Assembly (NCBI GenBank): GCA_051647685.1
Contig: JBOFEG010000009.1
Coordinates: 1-40,990, forward strand
Source: CALTSX01 sp051647685
GTDB taxonomy: Bacteria; Chlamydiota; Chlamydiia; Chlamydiales; CALTSX01
Length of the DNA: 40,990 nt
Direction: 5' to 3'
Position 1 is the first letter of the stretch; every line of letters begins with the position of its first letter. The notes under the pieces are model-generated. The model saw only the letters and a program-made list of their open reading frames with translations, had not been told where the DNA came from and ran no database searches. A program made the translations under genes and the position numbers. This document shows positions 1 through 8,400 of this stretch, one piece after another.

Positions 1-140
1 CCGCTATCACAAATCATTCCGAACCAAAAAGAATACAGTAGAACACAGTTTGATAGGCAGAAAAATTTTGCAAACTTTCTGTTTCATTCATATTTGTTCT
101 TTCAAATTCCAGTCAATTGCGGAAAAAATGCGTAAAAATG
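1..140. repeat. att-like repeat, copy A (left-truncated by the window)
   Basis: The window starts on the last three bases (CCG) of the core TTATGAGTCCG. It continues with the same ~140-base segment that follows the core in copies B, C and D: CTATCACAAATCATTCCGA, then a TAGGCAGAAAAAT block, then TTGCGGAAAAAATGCG at 117-132. The last block is two TGCG(G/T)AAA words one helical turn (11 bases) apart, the layout expected of integrase arm-type binding sites. Copy A has more substitutions than the others, which fits it being the oldest. The role as a recombination site is inferred from its tRNA-derived core. Confidence 0.8.
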
Positions 141-212
141 GATACGTGTACCTTAACCAGGATTATTAATGCTATCTGGATGAAAATCTACTATATCTTT
201 AGTTTGGGAATA

Positions 213-911
213 TTACCTGCCTTCTAAAATAGCTATTAAATTTGGCCAAACATTGGTAAGAAGATTGAAAGGTGTGAGTAAATCACTGTCTATACAAGAA
301 GATTGAATACCATGAATAAAATAGTACAAAGTCACAGAAATTTCATGTTTTAAAGGGTTAGGGTATTTGTTAGAAAACTTCATCATGCGTTCACTATATT
401 TATCATAACCTCGCCATCTAGGATGATTTTTCATCAGTTCTGCAAAAATCAGTTTTTTATTATTAGGATTTTTCTTCTGACTCTTCAACTTTTTTTTAAT
501 AAATTCAATAGATTCATTTTCAAAAAGTAATATGAAATTAATCACAGCTTCCCAAAGTGCATTGCTTCGCTGCATAGAATTTTCCATACAATAGAGATCG
601 AAGATTTTTTTAAATTCAGAAGATGGTTTGATAATCTGTTTAAAGATAGATTGAATTTTACGGTGTATAAAAATGTCACTAAAAGATAAATAATAAATAT
701 TCATTAAAAGTTGAGTAAGTTCTGGTAATCTTTTTTGGTCAAACTTTGATTTTTTATATAAAGTTCTAAACTTTTCGATTTTAATAGTAATTTGATCAAA
801 CATTTGAGTAAGAAATGGACAGGCATTTATTTCGGGATCTAACTCATCCCGTAACTTGTACATAATGTTGTCAAAAACTTTTGATTCTTCATCTGTACCT
901 TGTAGTTTCAT
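213..911 (-). CDS. hypothetical protein, 232 aa (cassette 1)
   Basis: I do not recognise this protein. It is lysine- and isoleucine-rich, predicted soluble and mostly helical, with no signal peptide or membrane segment. A charged KKKLKSQKKNPNNKK stretch lies near residues 140-155. Two motifs that might be conserved are HPRWRGYDKYSERMMKF in the C-terminal third and YYFIHGIQSSCIDSDLL near the end. The start ATG at 911 has only a weak upstream ribosome-binding signal. It lies between att-like copies A and B together with, and divergent from, the toxin-antitoxin pair, so it is probably cargo of that cassette. A role in host conflict or phage defence would fit the neighbourhood but nothing in the sequence shows it. 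Confidence 0.6.
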   Translation of the reverse strand: MKLQGTDEESKVFDNIMYKLRDELDPEINACPFLTQMFDQITIKIEKFRTLYKKSKFDQKRLPELTQLLMNIYYLSFSDIFIHRKIQSIFKQIIKPSSEFKKIFDLYCMENSMQRSNALWEAVINFILLFENESIEFIKKKLKSQKKNPNNKKLIFAELMKNHPRWRGYDKYSERMMKFSNKYPNPLKHEISVTLYYFIHGIQSSCIDSDLLTPFNLLTNVWPNLIAILEGR

Positions 912-1050
912 TATTAGATGCTCGATTATATAATTAATATTAAAAATCCTTATAGGCTAACTAAAAAGATATAAGATATCCATTGAATTAAAATTTTTTT
1001 AAATAAAAGTTTTCTTAACTATCTTATAATAAAATGGTTATGAAATTTCT

Positions 1051-1078
1051 TTCACAGAAATACAGATTTCTGTATAAT
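1051..1078 (+). promoter_or_regulatory. Promoter with operator palindrome for the toxin-antitoxin operon
   Basis: A -35-like TTCACA (1051-1056) and a consensus -10 TATAAT (1073-1078) are 16 bases apart. The spacer is almost filled by a perfect 8-bp inverted repeat, ACAGAAAT-ACAG-ATTTCTGT (1054-1073). The antitoxin ATG follows 24 bases after the -10. Ribbon-helix-helix antitoxins commonly bind such palindromes to repress their own operon, so this is very likely the autoregulatory operator. Confidence 0.7.
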
Positions 1079-1102
1079 AAACACATCTGACCAGGTAGAA
1101 AA

Positions 1103-1339
1103 ATGAAAGAAAAATCAAGACTTACTATAGATATGTCTCCTACTGAGCATATGTACCTCAAAACGGCTTGCGCAAAGCTAGGTATAACGATGAGAGAACT
1201 CTTACTTCGTTCTGCTTTTGAAAAAATTGAGGATATGGAAGACGAGTGGCTTGTTGGTAGAGCTAAGGAGACTTTAAAAAATATTAAATCTGGCAAGGAA
1301 AAATTAGTTCCTTGGGATGAGTTAAAAAAGCGCATGTAA
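1103..1339 (+). CDS. Ribbon-helix-helix antitoxin of a type II toxin-antitoxin pair (RelB-like)
   Basis: This 78-residue protein should bind and neutralise the RelE-like toxin encoded immediately downstream and repress the shared promoter. Residues 5-11 (SRLTIDM) form the typical N-terminal beta strand of a ribbon-helix-helix domain. They are followed by two helices around HMYLKTACAKLG and MRELLLRSAF. The C-terminal part (from about residue 45) is acidic then basic and would wrap the toxin. The stop codon overlaps the toxin start in a TAATG junction, indicating translational coupling. A promoter with a perfect palindrome lies upstream. The family assignment rests on size, fold pattern and gene order; the exact subfamily cannot be decided by eye. 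Confidence 0.82.
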   Translation: MKEKSRLTIDMSPTEHMYLKTACAKLGITMRELLLRSAFEKIEDMEDEWLVGRAKETLKNIKSGKEKLVPWDELKKRM

Positions 1340-1608
1340 TGAAATATAATATACAGATACCTCGTAAGATTGCGAAAAAACTCCTACGTTTTCCCAAAAA
1401 AGATCAAGAGAAGATTGTAGAGAAAATTGATCTCCTAAAAGAAAATCCTAAGCCTGATGGATATAAAAAATTATCAGGACATAATGATCCACTGTTATAT
1501 CGCATCCGTGTTGGAGATTACCGTATTGTTTATACGGTTGAAGAAGATTGTCTTATCATTCTTATTGTAGAAGTTGGGCACAGAAAAGATATTTATCATT
1601 GTTTGTGA
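1339..1608 (+). CDS. RelE/StbE-family toxin (probable mRNA interferase)
   Basis: An 89-residue protein of the RelE/ParE fold, the expected toxin partner of the preceding antitoxin. The diagnostic block runs GYKKLSGHNDPLLYRIR then VGDYRIVYTVEEDCLIILIV (residues about 52-80), ending in GHRKDIYH, all typical of the RelE/StbE branch. RelE proteins cleave mRNA in the ribosomal A site, whereas ParE relatives poison gyrase. The R-x-G-D-Y-R-I-V-Y pattern and C-terminal H-R-x-x-x-Y favour RelE. ATG at 1339 overlaps the antitoxin stop by one base, so the pair is co-transcribed and coupled. It lies in the first cassette, where an addiction module would stabilise the island. Confidence 0.88.
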   Translation: MKYNIQIPRKIAKKLLRFPKKDQEKIVEKIDLLKENPKPDGYKKLSGHNDPLLYRIRVGDYRIVYTVEEDCLIILIVEVGHRKDIYHCL

Positions 1609-1675
1609 AGTCGGGATTGAATACAAAAAATCTGCTAAAATAAATGATTTGAAGCCATATAAAATATATCAGGCG

Positions 1676-1960
1676 TAAAAATAAAGAGAAAATATGGTTT
1701 TTACTGCTTTTGTAAAGGAATTTTATTAGAAAAGTGTACTGTTTAAGGCATTACTTCATTAAACAAATAGAAGGAGAGAATTTCTGAATCAATTGGAATC
1801 AATGAGAACAGGATTATGAGTCCGCTATCACAAATCATTCCGAATCGAAAAGAATACATTAGAACACAGTTTTATAGGCAGAAAAATTTTGTAAAGTTTC
1901 TATTCTATTCGTAAATATTCTTTGAAATTCAGATCAATTGCGGAAAAAATGCGGAAAACT
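1676..1960. repeat. att-like repeat, copy B, with cassette right-end segment
   Basis: Three parts are visible. First, 1676-1783 is a right-end segment. It includes a block shared with 11013-11068 (TACTGCTTTTGTAAAGGAAT), then AAAGTGTACTGTTT and AATAGAAGGAGAG, which resemble AAAGTGCTGTTT and CATAGAGGAGAG in the 80 bases 3' of the tRNA (26676-26750). Second, the core TTATGAGTCCG is at 1814-1824. Third, the conserved downstream segment has TTGCGGAAAAAATGCG at 1938-1953. Between GGAGAG and the core lie 35 bases where the intact locus has 41 bases of tRNA 3' half; I interpret them as a decayed tRNA half. Confidence 0.8.
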
Positions 1961-2012
1961 TTGTCTTTGTATATTTAGTAGCAAAACAAAATTAAATATT
2001 CCACTACAGAAC

Positions 2013-2789
2013 TTATGTTTCAATTGGTAAAGCACGAATTCCTATTCTAGACATTGGAATTAATTCATCGGGTTGCTCTAGACCTATAATTTGAAAGAAT
2101 TTCGCAACAGCAATATTTTTAATTCCATGGGCTGCTAAATACAGTTCTGCACCTAAATTAGACGGTGTGATATAACATCCAAGTTCTTTTGAAGTTATGG
2201 AATTGTTTGTATAAAATTTTTCATCGATTGTATAAGCCGTTATCTCGCTTGGATAACCATGCGCAAATGTAGAAATTAAATCTTTGACTTTAAGATAATG
2301 TAAATATTTAGCAATTTTTTTAGAATCTACATCTTTTAATTGTAATACTTCTTGGAGGTTTTTTGAAGAAATGTAGACAGAACATTTACCTCTATCAGAA
2401 TAAAGCTGAAGATTATTATTTGTTCCTTTAAAAGCACGGTAAATAGCTTGATAAATAAAGAAATGCGTTAGAAGTACTCTAGTAGGAGTTCCTTCTACGA
2501 GATTCCATAATATAAGTATTTCATCGTCATCCTCTTCATGTGTATATGAGCAAGCGACTAATCCAGTATAGAATTCTTGTAGTGTTTTTGTATTTGCGAC
2601 ATCTCTAAATCTATTAATGATTCTTTCTGGAATTTTAGAACCAAGATTTTTTTGAAACATTAAAATTTTTCTTGCAGTTCTTTTTGCTAGAAAATTTTTT
2701 AACTCTTCACCATATTTCTTAAATATCGGTTTAAAATATTCAATTGTTAATTGTTCAGCTGCTGTGGTGATCATTGTATCTATATCCAT
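2013..2789 (-). CDS. Hypothetical protein, possibly DUF4393/Abi-alpha-like
   Basis: A 258-residue soluble protein with no signal peptide or membrane segment. The arrangement is a helical N-terminus, a central FYTGLVACSYTHEEDDDEI stretch (about residues 73-91) followed by a further helical region, and a C-terminal CYITPSNLGAELYLAAHG block (about 203-220). It recalls DUF4393 / abortive-infection alpha proteins, where an acidic helical core is followed by a short 'P-S-x-L-G' segment near the end. The resemblance is weak and by eye only. The gene is divergent from the DUF1016 nuclease gene, with which it shares a cassette bounded by copies B and C. Other possibility: an unrelated lineage-specific protein. 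Confidence 0.5.
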   Translation of the reverse strand: MDIDTMITTAAEQLTIEYFKPIFKKYGEELKNFLAKRTARKILMFQKNLGSKIPERIINRFRDVANTKTLQEFYTGLVACSYTHEEDDDEILILWNLVEGTPTRVLLTHFFIYQAIYRAFKGTNNNLQLYSDRGKCSVYISSKNLQEVLQLKDVDSKKIAKYLHYLKVKDLISTFAHGYPSEITAYTIDEKFYTNNSITSKELGCYITPSNLGAELYLAAHGIKNIAVAKFFQIIGLEQPDELIPMSRIGIRALPIET

Positions 2790-2910
2790 AAAACCGTTTA
2801 AATTCTTGAGTTAATGAATAAATATATGTAAGAGAAAAGAGTCTACATTCGTAAATTTTTAGGTGCAAATAAATTTTGTTGCATAAACTAGATGTTTATG
2901 GAATCCTTTC

Positions 2911-2924
2911 CTCCTGAAAAGGAG
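2911..2924 (+). promoter_or_regulatory. Hairpin burying the ribosome-binding site of the DUF1016 gene
   Basis: CTCCT (2911-2915), GAAA (2916-2919) and AGGAG (2920-2924) form a 5-bp hairpin with a GNRA tetraloop. AGGAG is the Shine-Dalgarno sequence, six bases ahead of ATG 2931. The hairpin would hide it in the free mRNA, so translation may be held low or made condition-dependent. An alternative CCTTT/AAAGG pairing also involves the same site. Confidence 0.5.
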
Positions 2925-2930
2925 ATTTTT

Positions 2931-3980
2931 ATGACTCAAACCAGTGTTGAAGCTCAGAATCAATTATCTATCAAAAACTATCAAGAATTTCTAAAACAGC
3001 TTAAAGAGAAAATACAAATCTCACAAGTTAAAGCGGCTCTCTCTGTAAATTGTGAACTGATTCAATTATATTGGGAAATAGGAACTTCAATTAAGATAAA
3101 ACAAAAAGAAGAAGGCTGGGGTTCTAAAACTATTGATAACCTAGCTAGTGATCTCAAATGTGAGTTTCCTAATATAAAAGGCTTTTCACGTACAAATATC
3201 AATTATATGGTTCAGTTTGCTAAAGAATATCCAGATAAGCAAATTATCCAACAGCTTGTTGGACAAATTCCATGGGGTCATAATATTGTTCTATTTCAGA
3301 GAGTTAGTGATAGAGAAGAGAGGCTTTGGTATATATCCAAAACTATTACTAATGGGTGGAGTCGAAAGCTTCTGGTTTATTGGATAGATAAGGAACTTTA
3401 TAAGAGAAAAGGACAGGCATTAACTAACTTTCACAAGTCTTTACCCCCGTTACAGTCAGATCTAGCGCAACAGACACTGAAAGATCCATATTGTTTTGAT
3501 TTCCTGACTCTTACAAAAAAATTTGATGAAAAAGAACTAGAAAACGGATTATTACAACATATTCAAAAATTTTTATTAGAACTAGGCTCTGGTTTTGCTT
3601 TTGTGGGTAGACAAGTAGAGTTACAAATTAGCAATCAGAATTTTCGACTAGATCTCTTATTCTACCATTTAAAACTTAGGTGTTTTGTTGTGATAGAATT
3701 AAAAGCGGAAGATTTTAAGCCTGAGTATGTCGGAAAGATGAATTTTTATTTAACAGCTGTTGATGAGACAATAAAACACACGGATGATAACCCTACTATT
3801 GGGCTGCTTCTTTGCAAAACAAAAAATAAAATCGTCGTGGAATATGCTTTAAGAGATGTTAATAAGCCTTTAGGAGTAGCTGAATACGAAACTAAAATTG
3901 TTAATTCTCTTCCAGATAACTTAAAAGGATCACTTCCAACAATTGCAGAAATTGAACAAGAATTAGTTAAAAACGAATAA
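2931..3980 (+). CDS. DUF1016 (YhcG-like) PD-(D/E)XK nuclease-family protein
   Basis: A 349-residue protein of the DUF1016/YhcG family: an N-terminal helical domain (about residues 10-165) and a C-terminal PD-(D/E)XK nuclease-like domain. Recognisable features are the N-terminal W-E-I-G-T block, the central KDPYCFDFLTL linker, and the nuclease core FRLDLLFYHLKLRCFVVIEL followed by KAEDFKPEYVGKMNFYL. The D in RLDLL and the E-x-K in IELKAE are the likely metal-binding and catalytic residues. The family end signature (ALRDVNKPLGVAEYE) is present. Such proteins are frequent beside restriction systems and on mobile elements and are thought to act in defence or DNA processing. I start at ATG 2931 because AAGGAG lies six bases upstream. 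An in-frame ATG at 2892 would add 13 unlikely residues. Confidence 0.9.
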   Translation: MTQTSVEAQNQLSIKNYQEFLKQLKEKIQISQVKAALSVNCELIQLYWEIGTSIKIKQKEEGWGSKTIDNLASDLKCEFPNIKGFSRTNINYMVQFAKEYPDKQIIQQLVGQIPWGHNIVLFQRVSDREERLWYISKTITNGWSRKLLVYWIDKELYKRKGQALTNFHKSLPPLQSDLAQQTLKDPYCFDFLTLTKKFDEKELENGLLQHIQKFLLELGSGFAFVGRQVELQISNQNFRLDLLFYHLKLRCFVVIELKAEDFKPEYVGKMNFYLTAVDETIKHTDDNPTIGLLLCKTKNKIVVEYALRDVNKPLGVAEYETKIVNSLPDNLKGSLPTIAEIEQELVKNE

Positions 3981-3992
3981 TATATACCTTTT

Positions 3993-4240
3993 GATTCAGA
4001 GGTGAGTTGCGGAACCTGATTAAGGTATTATTTTATTGAACAAAGACAAGGAGAGAATTTCTGAACCAATTGGAATCAATGAGAACAGGATTATGAGTCC
4101 GCTATCACCAATCATTCCGAATCGAAAAGAATACATGAGAACGAGTTTTTATAGGCAGAAAAATATTGTAAATTTTCTATTTTTATTCATAAATATTCTT
4201 TTAAATTCCAGTCAATTGCGGAAAAAATGCGTAAAATTTC
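3993..4240. repeat. att-like repeat, copy C, with remnant of an integrase-side end
   Basis: The core TTATGAGTCCG is at 4091-4101 and the arm-like TTGCGGAAAAAATGCG at 4216-4231. On the left, GATTCAGA (3993-4000) followed by GAGTTGCGGA (4004-4013) matches GATTCAGA and GAGTTGCGTA at 26638-26656, beside the present integrase end. AAGGAGAGAATTT (4049-4061) matches copy B. Thus the cassette that ends here appears to retain a scar of the same element end that now carries the integrase. An open frame of 78 codons runs through this repeat (4036-4272) but is not a credible gene. Confidence 0.8.
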
Positions 4241-4399
4241 TAGCAATAGTTTTAATAATTACACCTTTATGAAATATCTAACGGAGTTCTTCAAAAGGTT
4301 TTATTTTTAATTTAGTAAAATTATCTTGATCTTTATCTGACGTTTATAAAAGATTCCCTCTTTAAAATTATTTTGTTCAAATTTACATTAGGTAATCAT

Positions 4400-4900
4400 A
4401 TGAATTCTTTTCTCAACAAGATTCCTGAAAAGTTCACTGTAGAACAAGCGTTTACTATTAGTATGCTTTTTTTCTATGAATTATGGAGTTTGGTAGAACC
4501 AAAAGTATTAGATCAGGAACGTATAACGGGGACTTCTTCTTTATTCTTTGTAACAATCTGTACTGGTGACGAATCTTCTGCAGAGTGGAATGAAGCCATT
4601 TATCGTTTTATGAAAATACCTAAAGAAAAACAAAGAAATCTTAACTTAACTGTAGACGAGACTTTTGATTGCGCTATTGAATTTTGTAAGCATCACAATA
4701 AGCGTTATGAAAATCGGCTTTTCTATGCAGTTGTGCTACTAGAATCTATGAAAAAACATCCTGAGTTACATCAAGATGAATGGAAATGTTGGGATAAAGC
4801 GATTAAAGATACAGTAGAGAACTATATGAATGACGACAGTTTTAATTGGTTTGACGAATTACCCACTTGGCCAGAAAAAATATCTAATACTATAGGTTAA
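4400..4900 (+). CDS. Immunity-protein-like, first of a tandem paralogous pair
   Basis: A 166-residue acidic, tryptophan-containing protein, clearly paralogous to the next gene. Both begin with IPEKFTVEQAFTISM, followed by an aromatic helix and a C-x-G-[DE]-E-x-S-A-E-W-N-E motif. The protein also looks internally duplicated: TVEQAFTISMLFFYELW ... SAEWNEAIY in the first half is echoed by TVDETFDCAIEFCKHHNKRY ... DEWKCWDKAIK in the second. This layout recalls small acidic immunity proteins next to polymorphic toxins. The gene lies two bases upstream of its paralogue and directly upstream of a protein with a toxin-like domain, which supports an immunity role by context. I prefer ATG 4400, where the similarity to the paralogue begins, over TTG 4373. 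Confidence 0.65.
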   Translation: MNSFLNKIPEKFTVEQAFTISMLFFYELWSLVEPKVLDQERITGTSSLFFVTICTGDESSAEWNEAIYRFMKIPKEKQRNLNLTVDETFDCAIEFCKHHNKRYENRLFYAVVLLESMKKHPELHQDEWKCWDKAIKDTVENYMNDDSFNWFDELPTWPEKISNTIG

Positions 4901-4902
4901 AA

Positions 4903-5394
4903 ATGACAGCTTCCACCTCAGTTCTCAACAATATCCCCGAAAAGTTCACTGTAGAACAAGCTTTTACCATTAGTATGATTTTCTTTTACGAAATTTGGCA
5001 ATTAGTTGAACCAAAAGTACTTCAAGAAGAGTTTTCAACCGATGGAATGTACTCTCTTTTTTTTACCATAGTTTGCACAGGCGAAGAATGTAGTGCTGAA
5101 TGGAATGAAAGCGTTTATAGAGTTACCGGAGTGACAAAAGAAGAACAAAAACATTTAAAACTTTCTACAACTGATATTTTTTCGTGTGCTTTAGCATTTG
5201 TTCAACTTTACAATCAGAGATATAAATTTCAAATTTCTTATGCGGTGTTGCTATTAGAAAATATGCAAAATAATCCGAATGAATATAGCGCTGAATGGCA
5301 AGTTTGGCATCGCGCTATTAAACAAACTATTCTTCAATATTTAAATAGTAAACTTTTTGATTGGTCAGCTAGGTTGCCAGAAGATAATAATTAA
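4903..5394 (+). CDS. Immunity-protein-like, second of the tandem paralogous pair
   Basis: A 163-residue paralogue of the preceding protein: shared IPEKFTVEQAFTISM opening, C-T-G-E-E-C-S-A-E-W-N-E-S-V motif (residues about 59-72), and second half with LALFVQLYNQRY-like and AEWQVWHRAIK segments. The divergence between the two copies is substantial, so the duplication is not recent. The two may neutralise different toxin variants. ATG 4903 follows the previous stop by two bases. The next gene's likely start (5411) is 16 bases past this stop. Three-gene operon structure is therefore likely. No known fold can be assigned with confidence by eye. Confidence 0.65.
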   Translation: MTASTSVLNNIPEKFTVEQAFTISMIFFYEIWQLVEPKVLQEEFSTDGMYSLFFTIVCTGEECSAEWNESVYRVTGVTKEEQKHLKLSTTDIFSCALAFVQLYNQRYKFQISYAVLLLENMQNNPNEYSAEWQVWHRAIKQTILQYLNSKLFDWSARLPEDNN

Positions 5395-5410
5395 AACTTA
5401 TTGGATATAT

Positions 5411-8400
5411 ATGACGTACGCAAACTTTTCGAAAGGTATTTCTTCCCCATATGTACCTTTTGTTGCCCCAGAAAATTTACACCGAAATAGTGTAATTAAT
5501 CATTTAGTCAAAAGAATGCAACCTTTAAGTAAAGGATACATAGATAAAGAAGGGAACTATTTTAGATTCTGGCTATGGAAAAGTATAGTATTGGGAACTT
5601 TAACAAAGGCTGATGGAACCGAATTAATTATCCCAGCTCATAAGATTATTAATCCTTGTTCTAATAATAAATTATGTAGTCCCTTAACATTGGAAAAATT
5701 AAAAAATTCCAACTTAGATATAGTTTACAATTCTCATAAAAATGAGATAATAATTTTCCCTCATTTAAAAGCTTCTGCTAAAGATGAAATTGATTCCAAA
5801 ACAATTCAGGCTGAAGAAAAAAAGTCTTGGACTTCACCTCGTATCATGGAAACTGGAAGTAGATTGGGTCATATATTTAGAGATGCTCCTGGCCACTTAA
5901 AGGAAGATACTCCAAAAAACCGCGAGTATATTTTGGCAGCAGTATCTGATCCAGCTAATAAAGTTGGAGAAAATAAGTTTGGTAGAGAAATATATTGCAA
6001 AACAATGTCTGATGGATACAGAGCTTGGGCACATGTAGAGAAAGGGTTTATTATAAATGGGGGAAGAGATGTTCCGTGGAGAAAATGGAAGCCAGATCCT
6101 GAAGAATATTTAAGCGGTCGAATGGTACCCATTGTCACTATTTTTCGAGAACAAATCCAAATAGATCGACTAACTAACGTTTTCAACACCACAATAGCGG
6201 AAAATCATTGGGAACCTCATCCGTTAGAAACGATTACTGTATCGCGAGACGTAGGAGGCGTACGCCATGAGACGGGCATCATTGTAGATCTTCTCGAAGA
6301 ACTACAATCTTCCCTTTATGATGATTATCTCTTCTTCATCCCAAAGACTGAAGGGAGTAATCTCTTAGACAAAAAAGAAATCCTCCAAATCGTGCAAGAA
6401 ATTGCTAAGGGCATATATCTTCATGACACCATTCCTTTCTTCAGCCTAAACATGAATCCCCAGCAGCAAAACTATTCCATAATCCATCCTTGCTACCAAA
6501 ACACTTACGTAGGCCACGTCATTTCCATGCTAGACTATTACCTCAAAGGCTTTTGGACAGGCCAGCTCTTTGATCAAAACTTCATACAAGAGTGGAGCAA
6601 AAATCCCAGCATTGATGACACCCTACTCCAACAACACCTTTTATCGATGAAAGAACTTTGTCAGCTTCACCAGGAAACTCCTTTTCATAGCTTCGATCAA
6701 ATCCTGCAAAGACTCATCCAAGAAAACTCCCTAACAGAGGAGCAGCTACATATTCTCGGCAAAGAAACCCAAAACCTCGTACTTTCCTGCAAAATCCTTG
6801 GCAAACAAAACAGCATCTCTAAATACAAAAATCTCTTTGTACTCGATGGAAAAGTACAACTCATCCATACCGTCGAATGGACTCCTGACGGACCTGATCA
6901 AGAGCTTTGCCATCAAATACTCGATCAAGCATGCAACAGAGTTTGCCAACAAATTCAAGATATTGGTTTCAAAATTCCCATCCTAGAAAAATGGCTCAGC
7001 GTTCTTCAAATCATGAACTTCTTCTCCACCTACTTTCGTACAGTACAGCAAGCAGAAAAAATACCCATATTTGCTAAACCTATCCAAATAGATAGCCAAA
7101 AAATCTGTCCCTCTATTTTCCCACCTATCCCACATCCATCTGGGCCCCAAGTAGAAATTGAACCCAAAGCCATTTTAAATACCTTTTCTTCCTCCCAAAA
7201 ACAACTCCTTGAAGAATTTTGCCAAAAAGACTCGGAGGACAGCAGACTCAAACAAACCTTACAATCAATATTCCTACAAAATATAAAAAACTTCCCTATG
7301 CAATACAGTTCAGAACATCTACAACCTTGCATCGACACCATCCTATCTGCCTTTCGAACCGGATACAGAACCATAGACCAACAAGTCCAAAAACTATTCA
7401 TTCACTTACAGATCATCTCAGGATCCTATCATGCCACCTATCGAATCATCCTTAACTTCTCTATAAATCTCGCAAGAGATAACCTTAATAGTGAAATATC
7501 GGACCTCAAAAATAAAGTCGCTTCCCAAAAAATCTACAACCAAGATAGCCGGCGATTAGAGGAGCTCCTCCAAACACAAAAAGCTCTTACACAAGCTACT
7601 GAATGGATTAGTGATCCCTTATCTACGCTAGTACAAAAAGAGACTTGGCTCTATGACATTGAGCAAAAAAAACTCATCCCTGCACAAAAAACCTCTTGTG
7701 GAGAAACTCTAAAAGTCTATGGAGGCTATGAACCCAATCTCACAGATATACACTCCCAACAAAGCCCACTTGCCAAAAATATTGCACAACAAAACACAAA
7801 AAAATTAGAAGCATTAGAATATGAAAACATTATTCCTATTGCAGCTAACAGTAATAACACCCTTTTCTCTACATTATTTTATCCAACCAAGAACTCCTCC
7901 GGAATAGTCCTTAAACTTCCTCTGGAAGACTCCTTTCCTCTATCTAGCTATGGTTTGTCTTACCATACGATCCAGCTTTTTGCATCCTCTATACACAATA
8001 TCGAAGATCACAACTTTTATACTCTATTGCAATCCATTCGAGAAAAAGATCTAGAATCCTTTACTGCCCATTATCTAAAAGAGATAGATTACAACAGGCT
8101 AGACTTGCTTGGCAAAGCAGCCATTCATTATGCAGCCCTCTCTTCATCTACCTATTTCCTACAAGAGCTTATTCATAAAAAAATCAATCTACTCACTCCT
8201 GATTCTCAAGGATGGACAGCACTCCATCACGCAGCAAATGCAGGAAACGTAGCGGCAATAGAACTCCTTCTTTCCGCCGCACCAGAAAGCCTCAATAGAG
8301 TAGGTGTCAATGGAGAGACACCTATTTATCTAGCTGTTCACAACAATCAGAAGCAAATTGTAGAAAAACTCCTTCAAGCGAATGCCGATCTCAACCTAAA

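Noticed and set aside
1024..1335. Minus-strand frame opposite the antitoxin gene
   Set aside because: Shadow of the ribbon-helix-helix antitoxin gene, which has a promoter, operator and coupling to the toxin.
4036..4272. 78-codon frame through att-like copy C
   Set aside because: It runs through repeat DNA that is frame-broken in copies B and D and has no family features.
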